In this document: in pieces, positions 13,153 through 20,135 of the stretch
Numbering within the stretch: the stretch's first letter is position 1
How the letters are laid out: each line of letters starts with the position of its first letter
Assembly (NCBI GenBank): GCA_046728075.1
Contig: JBKPDV010000184.1
Coordinates: forward strand, 1-20,135
Direction of reading: 5' to 3'
Source: JBKPDV01 sp046728075
Lineage (GTDB): Bacteria; Acidobacteriota; Thermoanaerobaculia; UBA5066; Gp7-AA6
DNA length: 20,135 nt
Translations under genes and position numbers: made by a program
Notes under the pieces: generated by a model
Database searches by the model: none
What the model saw: the letters and a program-made list of their open reading frames with translations, nothing else
Told to the model about the DNA's origin: nothing

Positions 13153-14363
13153 TCGAACCTCAATGCCTCTATCGGCGGGATCCGGGAGGCGGCGGAAGAA
13201 GGAGCGAGACCGGCCAGGGTTCCCGTTCCCAGGGCCACCGCCACGCCCAGAACGGCGAAGACGGGCTGGACCTGCGAGGGAAAGAACTGATCCACGATCA
13301 GAGCGATGACGGCGCCGAGCAGCACGCCGACGACCCCTCCGATTCCGGCCAGAAGGGCCGCCTCCAGCAGGAACTGTCGCCGGATATCGCGCCGGCGCGC
13401 GCCCACTGCCATGCGAAGGCCGATCTCTCTCGTTCGCTCGACCACCGAAACAAACATGATGTTGGCGATGACGATCGAGCCGACGACGAGCGAGATTCCG
13501 GAGATCAGAACCATCAATGCGAACGCTCCGGCGGTCAGGGAGTTCCAGAGAGATTGGACCGCCTCCGAGCCGACGATGCCGAAAGGATCATCGGTCCGGT
13601 AGGGAGTCTTGCGGATCGACCGGAGGATCGTCCGGACTTCGTCCTGAGTCGCGTCGAGCCCCGCGAGCCCGAGGCGCGGCCGCACGTAGATCCCCACTTC
13701 GTCGCTCGCCGTCAGAATCTTCTGCACGAACGTGATCGGCGTGATGATCAGGTTGTCCTGGTTCTGGCCGAGGATCGAGCCCTTGCGGGCCTGCACGCCG
13801 ATCACCCGGACCGGATAGCCGCGGATGTAGACGAAATTCCCGACAGGGCTGACATTGGGGAAGACCTGATCCTTGATGTCGGCGCCGATGATGGCGACCG
13901 CGGCAGAGTGCTCCTCCTCGACGGGAGAAAAGAAACGACCCGCCTCCAGATCCATCCTCATCATGGTGTGAAGGTTCGCGGTGTAGCCCTGAATCTGGAC
14001 GTCCGCGATCTTCTTGCGCCCGACATGGACCGCGTCCACGTGATTGGCCTGCGCGCCCACTGCCCCGCACGTCCGACATTCGTGCTCGATCGTTCGCGCC
14101 TCGCGCAGCGTCATCGGCTTGCGCTTGCGGGCCAGGATGAACTGGTTTCGATTTCGGATGATCCCGTATTTCGTGAAGACGAGAACGTCGGGGTTCAAGA
14201 TCAGGATCTTCTCGTGCACGTAGCGGTTCAAGCCCGCAATCACCGAGACGACGGACACGACCGTCGCGACACCGATGATCACGCCGAGCAGCGTCAGGAA
14301 GGAACGCAGCTTGTTGCGGCGCAGGGCCTGCACGGCCACCGAGAAGACTTCGCCAAAGGACAT
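13149..14363 (-). CDS. MacB/FtsX-type ABC transporter permease (type 1) with periplasmic CxxC
   Basis: 404 aa. TM1 is about residues 22-45 (FLTLLGVIIGVATVVSVVSVIAGL), then a large extracytoplasmic domain, then three helices with FALMVLISGISLVVGSIVIANIMFVSV and TREIGLRMAVGARRRDIRRQF, ending PPIEALRFE. Close paralog of the gene at 18360; both share FTKYGxI and LARKR segments and a cysteine pair, here C96-x-x-C99, in the periplasmic domain. It lies 24 bases after the adaptor gene. It would pair with a type 2 permease to make a heterodimeric transmembrane unit; the ATPase is not in the window. The substrate is unknown. Confidence 0.92.
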   Translation of the reverse strand: MSFGEVFSVAVQALRRNKLRSFLTLLGVIIGVATVVSVVSVIAGLNRYVHEKILILNPDVLVFTKYGIIRNRNQFILARKRKPMTLREARTIEHECRTCGAVGAQANHVDAVHVGRKKIADVQIQGYTANLHTMMRMDLEAGRFFSPVEEEHSAAVAIIGADIKDQVFPNVSPVGNFVYIRGYPVRVIGVQARKGSILGQNQDNLIITPITFVQKILTASDEVGIYVRPRLGLAGLDATQDEVRTILRSIRKTPYRTDDPFGIVGSEAVQSLWNSLTAGAFALMVLISGISLVVGSIVIANIMFVSVVERTREIGLRMAVGARRRDIRRQFLLEAALLAGIGGVVGVLLGAVIALIVDQFFPSQVQPVFAVLGVAVALGTGTLAGLAPSSAASRIPPIEALRFE

Positions 14364-14387
14364 TGCGGACCTTTCTTCTGAGAGCTC

Positions 14388-15638
14388 CTATGTCGAGGCC
14401 GCCGACCCTCCCGCTCCCTTCTTTTGGACCTCGATCTTCACGCGCTCCCCTTCTTTCAGAGTGCGCAGGGTCTTGAAGGGACCGGTAATGATCTCCTCTC
14501 CGCGCGAGAGACCTTCCAAAACCTCCGATTTCAACTCGCCCGCCAGTCCCAGCCGGATCGGAAGGAATCTCGCCTTTCCGTTCTTGATCGTGTAGACGCC
14601 CGTCTCGGTCTTGATCCGGCCGGCCGCCGTCTTCTCCTGCCTGGGCGAGTCGCGAACGATGACCGCGGCGAGAGGAATCGCCAGGACGCTCGGCTTGGAG
14701 CCCGTGATGACGTCGGCCGTGACCGAGAAGCCGGGCCGGATGGTCTCGGGCGGCTGGAGCATCTTGACCCGGACCTTGAAGTTGATCGCGTCGGATGTCG
14801 TGATCAATCCCTGCAGGTCCGCGTCGTTCTTGGCGATCGGCGAGTTCTCGACCTGGGTCACCACGCCGTCGAAGACTCGGTCCGGGTAGGCCTCGACTGT
14901 GAGAACGGCCTTCTGCCCCACTTTGACGCTCGGGACGTCCGTCTCATCGACCATGAGCACCGCCTCGACGGTCGACATGTCGGAGATCGTCATCAGCTGA
15001 GTCCCCGGCATGTTCATCGTCCCGATGACGGTGACCTCTCCCTCTTTGACGGGAAGATCGGTGACGACGCCGTTGATCGGCGCGCGAACCGTCGTCTTCG
15101 AGAGCGTGTCGCGCGAAGCGTTCAGGTTCGCGCGGTTCTGCGAGATGCGCCTCTCGGCGACCTGGAAATCCGCTTGCGCAGTCTCCACCGTCGCCCGCGC
15201 CCGCTGGTAATCGGCCTCGGGCAGGATCTTTGCCTCGTAGTTCCTCTTGGCTCGATCGAAATCCCGCTTGGCTTGTTCGAGAGTCGCGCGCGACGAGTCC
15301 CTGGCAGAGAGACTTCCTTCGAGAGCGGCTGCCGATCCCGCCTCCTCCGCGACCGCGCGATTGCGGTCGATCTGCAGCAGGAAGTCCCCCTTCTTGACTC
15401 GATCGCCGTTGCGCACCGCCAGATTGACGATCTGCCCCATGACGAGCGCCGACAGATCGACCTTCCTTTCCGCCTGGATCTTTCCGTTGGCCGTGACTTT
15501 GGAGACCATGTCCTCCGGGCCCACCTTCGCTGTCGTGACGCGGGGAATCTTCTTGTCCCGCGCGGAGATCTGAGCCCAGACGATCAGAAGGGCCAGCATG
15601 GCCACGGCGATCAGAACGATCTTCCACTTCTTCGACAT
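14388..15638 (-). CDS. MacA/HlyD-type periplasmic adaptor of an export system
   Basis: 416 aa membrane-fusion protein. The N-terminal anchor is about residues 7-24 (IVLIAVAMLALLIVWAQI). The first lipoyl half is KVDLSALVMGQIVNLAVRNGDRVKKGDFLLQID, followed by an alpha-helical hairpin (about 95-185, ARATVETAQADFQVAERRISQNRANL). The second lipoyl half is KTTVRAPINGVVTDLPVKEGEVT. The beta-barrel and membrane-proximal domains follow (VKVGQKAVLTVEAYPDRVF, IRPGFSVTADVITG). It would link the inner-membrane permeases to an outer-membrane channel. It is the second adaptor of the cassette, with the same C-terminal layout as the partial one at 19586-20135. The 83-base gap upstream shows no clear promoter. 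Confidence 0.94.
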   Translation of the reverse strand: MSKKWKIVLIAVAMLALLIVWAQISARDKKIPRVTTAKVGPEDMVSKVTANGKIQAERKVDLSALVMGQIVNLAVRNGDRVKKGDFLLQIDRNRAVAEEAGSAAALEGSLSARDSSRATLEQAKRDFDRAKRNYEAKILPEADYQRARATVETAQADFQVAERRISQNRANLNASRDTLSKTTVRAPINGVVTDLPVKEGEVTVIGTMNMPGTQLMTISDMSTVEAVLMVDETDVPSVKVGQKAVLTVEAYPDRVFDGVVTQVENSPIAKNDADLQGLITTSDAINFKVRVKMLQPPETIRPGFSVTADVITGSKPSVLAIPLAAVIVRDSPRQEKTAAGRIKTETGVYTIKNGKARFLPIRLGLAGELKSEVLEGLSRGEEIITGPFKTLRTLKEGERVKIEVQKKGAGGSAAST

Positions 15639-15721
15639 GATCGGATGACTCGTCTGTTATCGGTTGTCCGTGATCAGTTTATCTCGAAGGAAAACACGCA
15701 ACGGAAAACTCAAAGTATCGC

Positions 15722-17002
15722 CTACTCGTACCGGAGCGCCTCGATTGGATCGAGCCGCGAGGCCTTCACCGCCGGATAGAGCCCGAAGAAAATGCCGACC
15801 GACATCGAGACCACCAGACCGACCAAAACCGACCAGACAGGGGTCTCGGCCGGCAGCGCCTCAAAGACCTTCTTGACCAGCGCGGGTACGGCGTACCCGA
15901 CGAGGATTCCGATCGCGCCACCGAGAAGCGAAAGCGTCGTCGCCTCCGTCAGAAACTGCATGACGATGTCGCGCCGATGGGCGCCGACGGCTTTTCGGAC
16001 GCCGATCTCGCGGGTCCGCTCGGTGACCGACACGAGCATGATGTTCATGACGCCCACTCCGCCGATGACGAGCGACACAAAAGCCACGAAGACCATCGCC
16101 AGGGTGACGCCGTTGGTGATCCCCTGAAAGCTTTCGATCAGCTTGTCCGGGGTGACGATGGCGAAGTCATTGGGCTTGTTGAACGGAACGCGCCGGCGCG
16201 TCCGCAGCAAGGACTCTCCTTTTTCGATGATCAGAGGCACCTGCTCCGGTTTGTAGGGAACGGCCGAGATCCTCAGAGCGTCGCCGTCCGTTCCTCCGTT
16301 CTTGATCCACGGATACCGTTGATCGAACGTCGTGATCGGCATCAGGATGAAGTTGTCGTTGTTGTTGTTGAGCATCTTCCCCATCTTGTCGAGGACCCCA
16401 ATGACTCGGTACTGGTCGGCGCCCAGCTTGATCGTCTTATCGAGCGGGTCCTCGCGGGGGAAGAGCTTTTCTCGGATCTCATCGCCGATGACCACCACGG
16501 TCTCCGCGTGGGACACATCGCTTTCCGTCAGGAATCGTCCGACGGACATCGAGCGGTTGTTCGCGATGGGGTAGTCCGGCGTCGCCCCCCACACCCGCGG
16601 GAACTGGACCTCGAGGTCCCGGTTTCGGGCATTGAACTGTGTGTTGTTCCAGAGGTATCGCGTCGGCGCGACCGCGCGGATCTCCGGAATGGAGGCCTTC
16701 AACGCCGCCGCATCCTCGATCGTCAGCTCCCGGCGCCGTCGCTCCCCCTCCGGCAGTCCTCCCCCTCCGAACCGCACCTCGAATTTCTGGAAGGTGACCA
16801 CGGTCGCGCCGAAGCTCTGGAAGCTGCGGACCATGTTGTTGTTGAAGCCAGTCACGATCGAGACCATGGCGATGACCGTCGCCACGCCAACCACGATTCC
16901 CAGCACCGTCAGCGAGGCGCGCAGCTTGTGAGCGCGAACGGCCAGAAGCGCAAAGCGGAGGTTTTCCCCGAAGCCGCGCTGAAAGGGGCGGAGCGTTGAC
17001 AT
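15722..17002 (-). CDS. MacB/FtsX-type ABC transporter permease (type 2)
   Basis: 426 aa, without ATPase domain. TM1 includes LTVLGIVVGVATVIAMVSIVTGF; the periplasmic domain contains NKPNDFAIVTPDKLIESFQGIT; the C-terminal helices and PIEALRYE are typical. It is very similar along its whole length to the next permease upstream (17010-18284), sharing long identical runs such as SIVTGFNNNMVRSFQSFGAT, which points to a recent tandem duplication. The start is seven bases after the stop of that gene, so the two are surely co-transcribed. It lacks the cysteine pair of type 1 permeases. Confidence 0.92.
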   Translation of the reverse strand: MSTLRPFQRGFGENLRFALLAVRAHKLRASLTVLGIVVGVATVIAMVSIVTGFNNNMVRSFQSFGATVVTFQKFEVRFGGGGLPEGERRRRELTIEDAAALKASIPEIRAVAPTRYLWNNTQFNARNRDLEVQFPRVWGATPDYPIANNRSMSVGRFLTESDVSHAETVVVIGDEIREKLFPREDPLDKTIKLGADQYRVIGVLDKMGKMLNNNNDNFILMPITTFDQRYPWIKNGGTDGDALRISAVPYKPEQVPLIIEKGESLLRTRRRVPFNKPNDFAIVTPDKLIESFQGITNGVTLAMVFVAFVSLVIGGVGVMNIMLVSVTERTREIGVRKAVGAHRRDIVMQFLTEATTLSLLGGAIGILVGYAVPALVKKVFEALPAETPVWSVLVGLVVSMSVGIFFGLYPAVKASRLDPIEALRYE

Positions 17003-17009
17003 CGGCGGA

Positions 17010-18284
17010 CTACTCGTAACGAAGAGCCTCGATCGGATCGAGCCGCGAAGCCTTCACGGCCGGATAAAGGCCGAAAAAGATCCCGACCGAAATCGAGACA
17101 AGCAGCCCAACGAGAACGGACCAGAAAGGAGTCTCCGCGGGAAGCGCCTCGAAGACACGCTTGACAGCGGCGGGAACCGCGTAACCCACGAAGACACCGA
17201 TCGCGCCGCCGAAGATCGAAAGAGTCGTCGCCTCGGTCAAGAACTGCAGGACGATGTCTCGGCGGAAAGCGCCGACCGCCTTGCGCACCCCGATTTCGCG
17301 GGTGCGCTCGGTCACGGACACCAGCATAATGTTCATCACCCCGACTCCGCCAATCACGAGCGACACGAAGGCGATGAAGATCATGGCAAGCGTGATTCCG
17401 CGTGTGATTCCTTGAAAGCTCTCGATCATCTTGTCGGGGGTAAAGATCGCGAAGTCGTCGGGCTTGTCGAATCTCACGTGGCGCCGCGCTCGAAGAAGCC
17501 CGCGCCCCTTCTCCGTGATGGCGGCTACCTGGTCCGGCTTGAACGGAACCGTCGCGATGTGGATCGTGTCTCCGTGACTGTTCTTGATCCATGCAAACTG
17601 CCGGTCGAAGGCGGAAAAGGGAATGAGGAGGAAATTGTTGTTGCTGCCCCCCATGAAGCCGGGCTTCTTTTCGAGCACGCCGACGACGACGTACGGCTGG
17701 CCGTTCAAGGTGACCCACTTGTTGAGAGGATCCTCGCGCGAGAAGAGCGCACGCCGGACGTCGTCGCCGATCACGACCACCGGAGCGGAATGCTCGAAAT
17801 CCGTTTCGGTGATGAAGCGTCCGTAGTCGACGAAGTGATTGTTGGCGATCGGGTAGTCCGCGGTCACTCCAGCGACCGTCGGCGTCGTGGTCTCGGAATC
17901 GCGGTACCGCACGCTCACGTCGGTATTCCAGAGGTACCGCTCGGGAGAAACGGCGCGCATCTCCGGGATCTGCTGCTTCAACGCGACCGCGTCTTCGTAG
18001 GTCAGGTCCTTCCGGTTGCGCTCCTCCGGCGGACGGTGCCCGGGGCCGAAACGGGCCTCGAATTTCTGAAACTGAACGAGCGTCGCTCCGAAGCTCTGGA
18101 AGCTGCGGACCATGTTGTTGTTGAAACCCGTCACGATGGAAACCATCGCGATCACGGTCGCGACGCCCACGACGATGCCGAGAACCGTCAGAAAGGCTCG
18201 CAGCTTGTGCGCACGGACCGCCAGCAGCGCGAAACGGACGTTTTCGCCGAAGCCGCGGCGCAGGTGGGAGAAGACGGACCTCAT
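17010..18284 (-). CDS. MacB/FtsX-type ABC transporter permease (type 2)
   Basis: 424 aa, same architecture as the neighbour at 15722: N-terminal amphipathic segment FSHLRRGFGENVRFALLAVRAHK, TM1, periplasmic domain, three C-terminal helices and final PIEALRYE. The start ATG abuts an AGCTTTC-type element with no spacer, so the purines before it (GAGAG) come from the repeat and are the only ribosome-binding-like sequence present. The upstream type 1 permease stop lies at the far end of the same element. Confidence 0.92.
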   Translation of the reverse strand: MRSVFSHLRRGFGENVRFALLAVRAHKLRAFLTVLGIVVGVATVIAMVSIVTGFNNNMVRSFQSFGATLVQFQKFEARFGPGHRPPEERNRKDLTYEDAVALKQQIPEMRAVSPERYLWNTDVSVRYRDSETTTPTVAGVTADYPIANNHFVDYGRFITETDFEHSAPVVVIGDDVRRALFSREDPLNKWVTLNGQPYVVVGVLEKKPGFMGGSNNNFLLIPFSAFDRQFAWIKNSHGDTIHIATVPFKPDQVAAITEKGRGLLRARRHVRFDKPDDFAIFTPDKMIESFQGITRGITLAMIFIAFVSLVIGGVGVMNIMLVSVTERTREIGVRKAVGAFRRDIVLQFLTEATTLSIFGGAIGVFVGYAVPAAVKRVFEALPAETPFWSVLVGLLVSISVGIFFGLYPAVKASRLDPIEALRYE

Positions 18285-18358
18285 AGCTCTCAGCTTTCAG
18301 CTTTCAGCTTACGATCAGAGTCCTCGCATGGCTGAAAGCTGTGAGCTGATAGCTGAAA
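18285..18358. repeat. Heptamer inverted-array element (AGCTTTC / GCTGAAA)
   Basis: Four left heptamers (agctctc, agctttc, agctttc, agcttac; 18285-18312), an 18-base spacer, then four right heptamers (gctgaaa, gctgtga, gctgata, gctgaaa; 18331-18358). The upstream permease TAG stop (18362-18360) leads straight into the right arm, and the downstream permease ATG (18284-18282) touches the left arm. Thus the element is the entire intergenic space of two co-directional genes. Confidence 0.9.
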
Positions 18359-18359
18359 G

Positions 18360-19583
18360 CTACTCATAGCGCAGCGCCTCGACGGGCGGCAGGCGGGCGG
18401 CCTGCGAGGACGGGATCCAGCCGGCCAGAAGACCCGTGATGGTCGCGACACCGATTCCGATCAGGATGAAAGAGAGTTTGACCTGCGCCGGGAAGACCTG
18501 GCTGACCACGAGCGCGATGCCGGCGCCGATCAAGACCCCGATCGCGCCGCCCACAGCGGCCAGGAGCGCCGCCTCGAGGAGGAATTGCCGCCGGATATCC
18601 TGCCGCCGCGCGCCGAGCGCCCGGCGCACTCCAATCTCTTTGGTCCGCTCGACCACGGACACGAACATGATGTTGGCGATCACGATCGCCCCGACCACCA
18701 GAGAGATTCCCGAGATCAGGATCATGAGCAGAAAAGCGCCCTTCGAGATGCTCTGCCAGAGCTGCTGCAGGATCTCTGCCGTCACGAGCCCGAACGGATC
18801 GTCCTTCTGGAACTTCGTCTTGCGGAGAGCTCGCAGGATCGCGCGGACCTCGTCCGTTGCCTCGTTCACGCCATCGACTCCTGCCCTCGGCTTGATGAAG
18901 ATGCCGATGTCGATGGAAGGAGCAATGTGCTTGGAGAAGAGGGTCAGAGGAACGTATATCACATTGTCCTGGCTCTGTCCGAGCACGCTTCCTTGTTTTG
19001 CGAGAGTTCCGATCACCTTGACGGGATATCCGTCGATCTTGAAGATCCGTCCGATCGGGTCCTGGTTGCCGAAGAGCTGGTCTTGGACGTCCCATCCGAT
19101 GACCGCGACCGCGGCCGCGTGGTCGTATTCCGTCTCCGTGAAGTAACGGCCCGTGGCGATGTCGAACTTCATCGCCTCTCCCATGTTTGGCGTGTGACCC
19201 TGGATGCGGACATCGGAGAGCTTCTTGTCCTCGTACTTCACGGGCCGGTTGCGATCTCCGCGCGCGCCAACCTGGGCGCAGAGATGACACTCGCGGCGCA
19301 CCACGAGCATGTCGCTCATCGTGACGGGCTGCCGCTTGCGGGCGAGCAACCACTCCTCACGACTGGTGATGACACCGTATTTTGTGAAGATCACGATGTC
19401 GGGATTCAACCCGATGACCTTGTCTTTGACGTAGGAGTTCAGCCCCGAAATGACCGAGACCACAGCGACGACGGTCGCAACGCCGATGATGACGCCCAGC
19501 AACGTGAGAAACGCCCGCATCTTGTGGCGGGCCAGGGCCGAGGAGGAGACCCGGAACAGCTCCGCGGTCGTCATGGCATTCAT
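18360..19583 (-). CDS. MacB/FtsX-type ABC transporter permease (type 1) with periplasmic CxxC
   Basis: 407 aa; the ATG at 19583 is used, but the one three codons later (MTTAELF) matches its paralog better. TM1 is FLTLLGVIIGVATVVAVVSVISGL (about 25-48). The periplasmic domain carries C99-x-x-C102 in RRECHLCAQVGAR, aligned with the pair in the gene at 13149. The C-terminal helices contain FLLMILISGISLVVGAIVIANIMFVSV and TKEIGVRRALGARRQDIRRQFLLEAALLA, ending PPVEALRYE. It follows the first adaptor gene by two bases after the stop. Confidence 0.92.
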   Translation of the reverse strand: MNAMTTAELFRVSSSALARHKMRAFLTLLGVIIGVATVVAVVSVISGLNSYVKDKVIGLNPDIVIFTKYGVITSREEWLLARKRQPVTMSDMLVVRRECHLCAQVGARGDRNRPVKYEDKKLSDVRIQGHTPNMGEAMKFDIATGRYFTETEYDHAAAVAVIGWDVQDQLFGNQDPIGRIFKIDGYPVKVIGTLAKQGSVLGQSQDNVIYVPLTLFSKHIAPSIDIGIFIKPRAGVDGVNEATDEVRAILRALRKTKFQKDDPFGLVTAEILQQLWQSISKGAFLLMILISGISLVVGAIVIANIMFVSVVERTKEIGVRRALGARRQDIRRQFLLEAALLAAVGGAIGVLIGAGIALVVSQVFPAQVKLSFILIGIGVATITGLLAGWIPSSQAARLPPVEALRYE

Positions 19584-19585
19584 AT

Positions 19586-20135
19586 TTATGCGGCGGCCGG
19601 CGTCGTCTTCTTCTTGTCCCCTTCCTTCTCGATCACGACGCGGTCCCCCTCCTTGACCTGCCGCAGCACCTTGAACGGGCCGGTCACGATCTCCTCGCCT
19701 GTCGTGGGGCCCTGGAGAACCTCGATCATCAACTCCCCGGCGAGGCCCGTCTTGACCTTCTTGAACTCGAGTTTCCCGTTCTTGACGGCGTAGACGCCCT
19801 CTTCCGTCTCGGGGCGGCTCGAACGCGAAACGGCCTTCTTATCCTTCTTCGGAACATCCCGTACGACCAGGGCCTGGATCGGAATCGCGGCGATGCCGTC
19901 TTTTCGACCTGTCACGATCTCGGCCGTCACCGAAAAGCCGGGGCGGATCGTGTCGGGCGGCGTCTCCACGCGCAGCTTGACCTTGAAGTTGATGGCTTCG
20001 GAATTCGCCACCAGCGAGAGCAGGTCTGGATCGTTCTTCGGAATCGGGGAAGAGCCCACCTCCGTCACGGTTCCCTTGAAGGTTTGGCCGGGATAGGCGT
20101 CGATGGTCAGGTTGGCCGTTTGTCCGAGCTTGACC
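19586..20135 (-). CDS. MacA/HlyD-type periplasmic adaptor, C-terminal part; N-terminus beyond window
   Basis: The frame is open to the window edge; it reads VKLGQTANLTIDAYPGQTFKGTVTEVG before continuing, matching VKVGQKAVLTVEAYPDRVF of the adaptor at 14388. About 182 residues are visible: the beta-barrel part, INFKVKLRVETPPDTIRPGFSVTAEIVTG, and the membrane-proximal domain ending GPFKVLRQVKEGDRVVIEKEGDKKK. The lipoyl, hairpin and membrane-anchor parts lie outside. It heads the first copy of the adaptor-permease cassette in this window. Confidence 0.93.
   Translation of the reverse strand, partial: VKLGQTANLTIDAYPGQTFKGTVTEVGSSPIPKNDPDLLSLVANSEAINFKVKLRVETPPDTIRPGFSVTAEIVTGRKDGIAAIPIQALVVRDVPKKDKKAVSRSSRPETEEGVYAVKNGKLEFKKVKTGLAGELMIEVLQGPTTGEEIVTGPFKVLRQVKEGDRVVIEKEGDKKKTTPAAA

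Noticed and set aside
15639..15721. Intergenic gap between the type 2 permease and the second adaptor, examined for a promoter or repeat element
   Set aside because: Only vague resemblance to the GATGA/TCGG octamers; no arms or promoter boxes clear enough to report.

Overview
The window is GC-rich bacterial chromosome, mostly single-copy housekeeping and accessory genes with short intergenic gaps. Its content fits an Acidobacteriota-like or similar deep-branching Gram-negative bacterium: an MglA/MglB polarity pair, an SRP RNA-dnaX-ybaB-recR block, many ATPase-less MacB/FtsX permeases, an ECF sigma factor with a soluble zinc anti-sigma factor, and a Tat-exported molybdenum hydroxylase. The phylum assignment is inference; no rRNA or other taxonomic marker is present.

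Layout. 1-5495 (+): the end of a PadR-type regulator overlaps by ATGA with a MocA-like molybdenum cofactor cytidylyltransferase. A three-gene xanthine dehydrogenase-family enzyme follows: a Tat-type [2Fe-2S] subunit, a molybdopterin subunit, and an FAD subunit with a four-cysteine insertion. It resembles the periplasmic aldehyde oxidoreductase PaoABC. A small four-cysteine protein closes the block. 5524-9732 (-): SRP RNA, dnaX, ybaB/ebfC, recR, mglB and mglA, read in that order. 9752-11006 (-): ECF sigma factor, zinc anti-sigma factor and a small membrane protein, joined by two ATGA overlaps. 11007-11440: no protein gene; an octamer element, a 57-bp tandem duplication, tRNA-Ser(GGA), and two extra copies of the tRNA 3' end. 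11450-20135 (-): a DUF971 protein and, upstream of it, a tandemly duplicated export cassette. That cassette reads adaptor, permease type 1, permease type 2, permease type 2, adaptor, permease type 1, permease type 2. No ATPase is encoded in the window.

The most unusual feature is a dispersed family of eleven short elements built to one plan. Each full copy has about four heptamers or octamers in tandem, a 10-50 bp spacer, then about four units of the reverse complement. The unit sequence differs between elements (AGCTTTC, GAGTCCC, GTCGGTA, AAAGGCG, TCGGTTCA, GGACGGGG), but the architecture stays the same. They sit at gene ends, often filling the whole space from a stop codon to the next start. 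In several cases the stop codon itself is part of the first unit, and in some genes the element is translated. They could act as RNA hairpins at 3' ends, or be a selfish or slippage-driven repeat class. I know of no named family with this plan.
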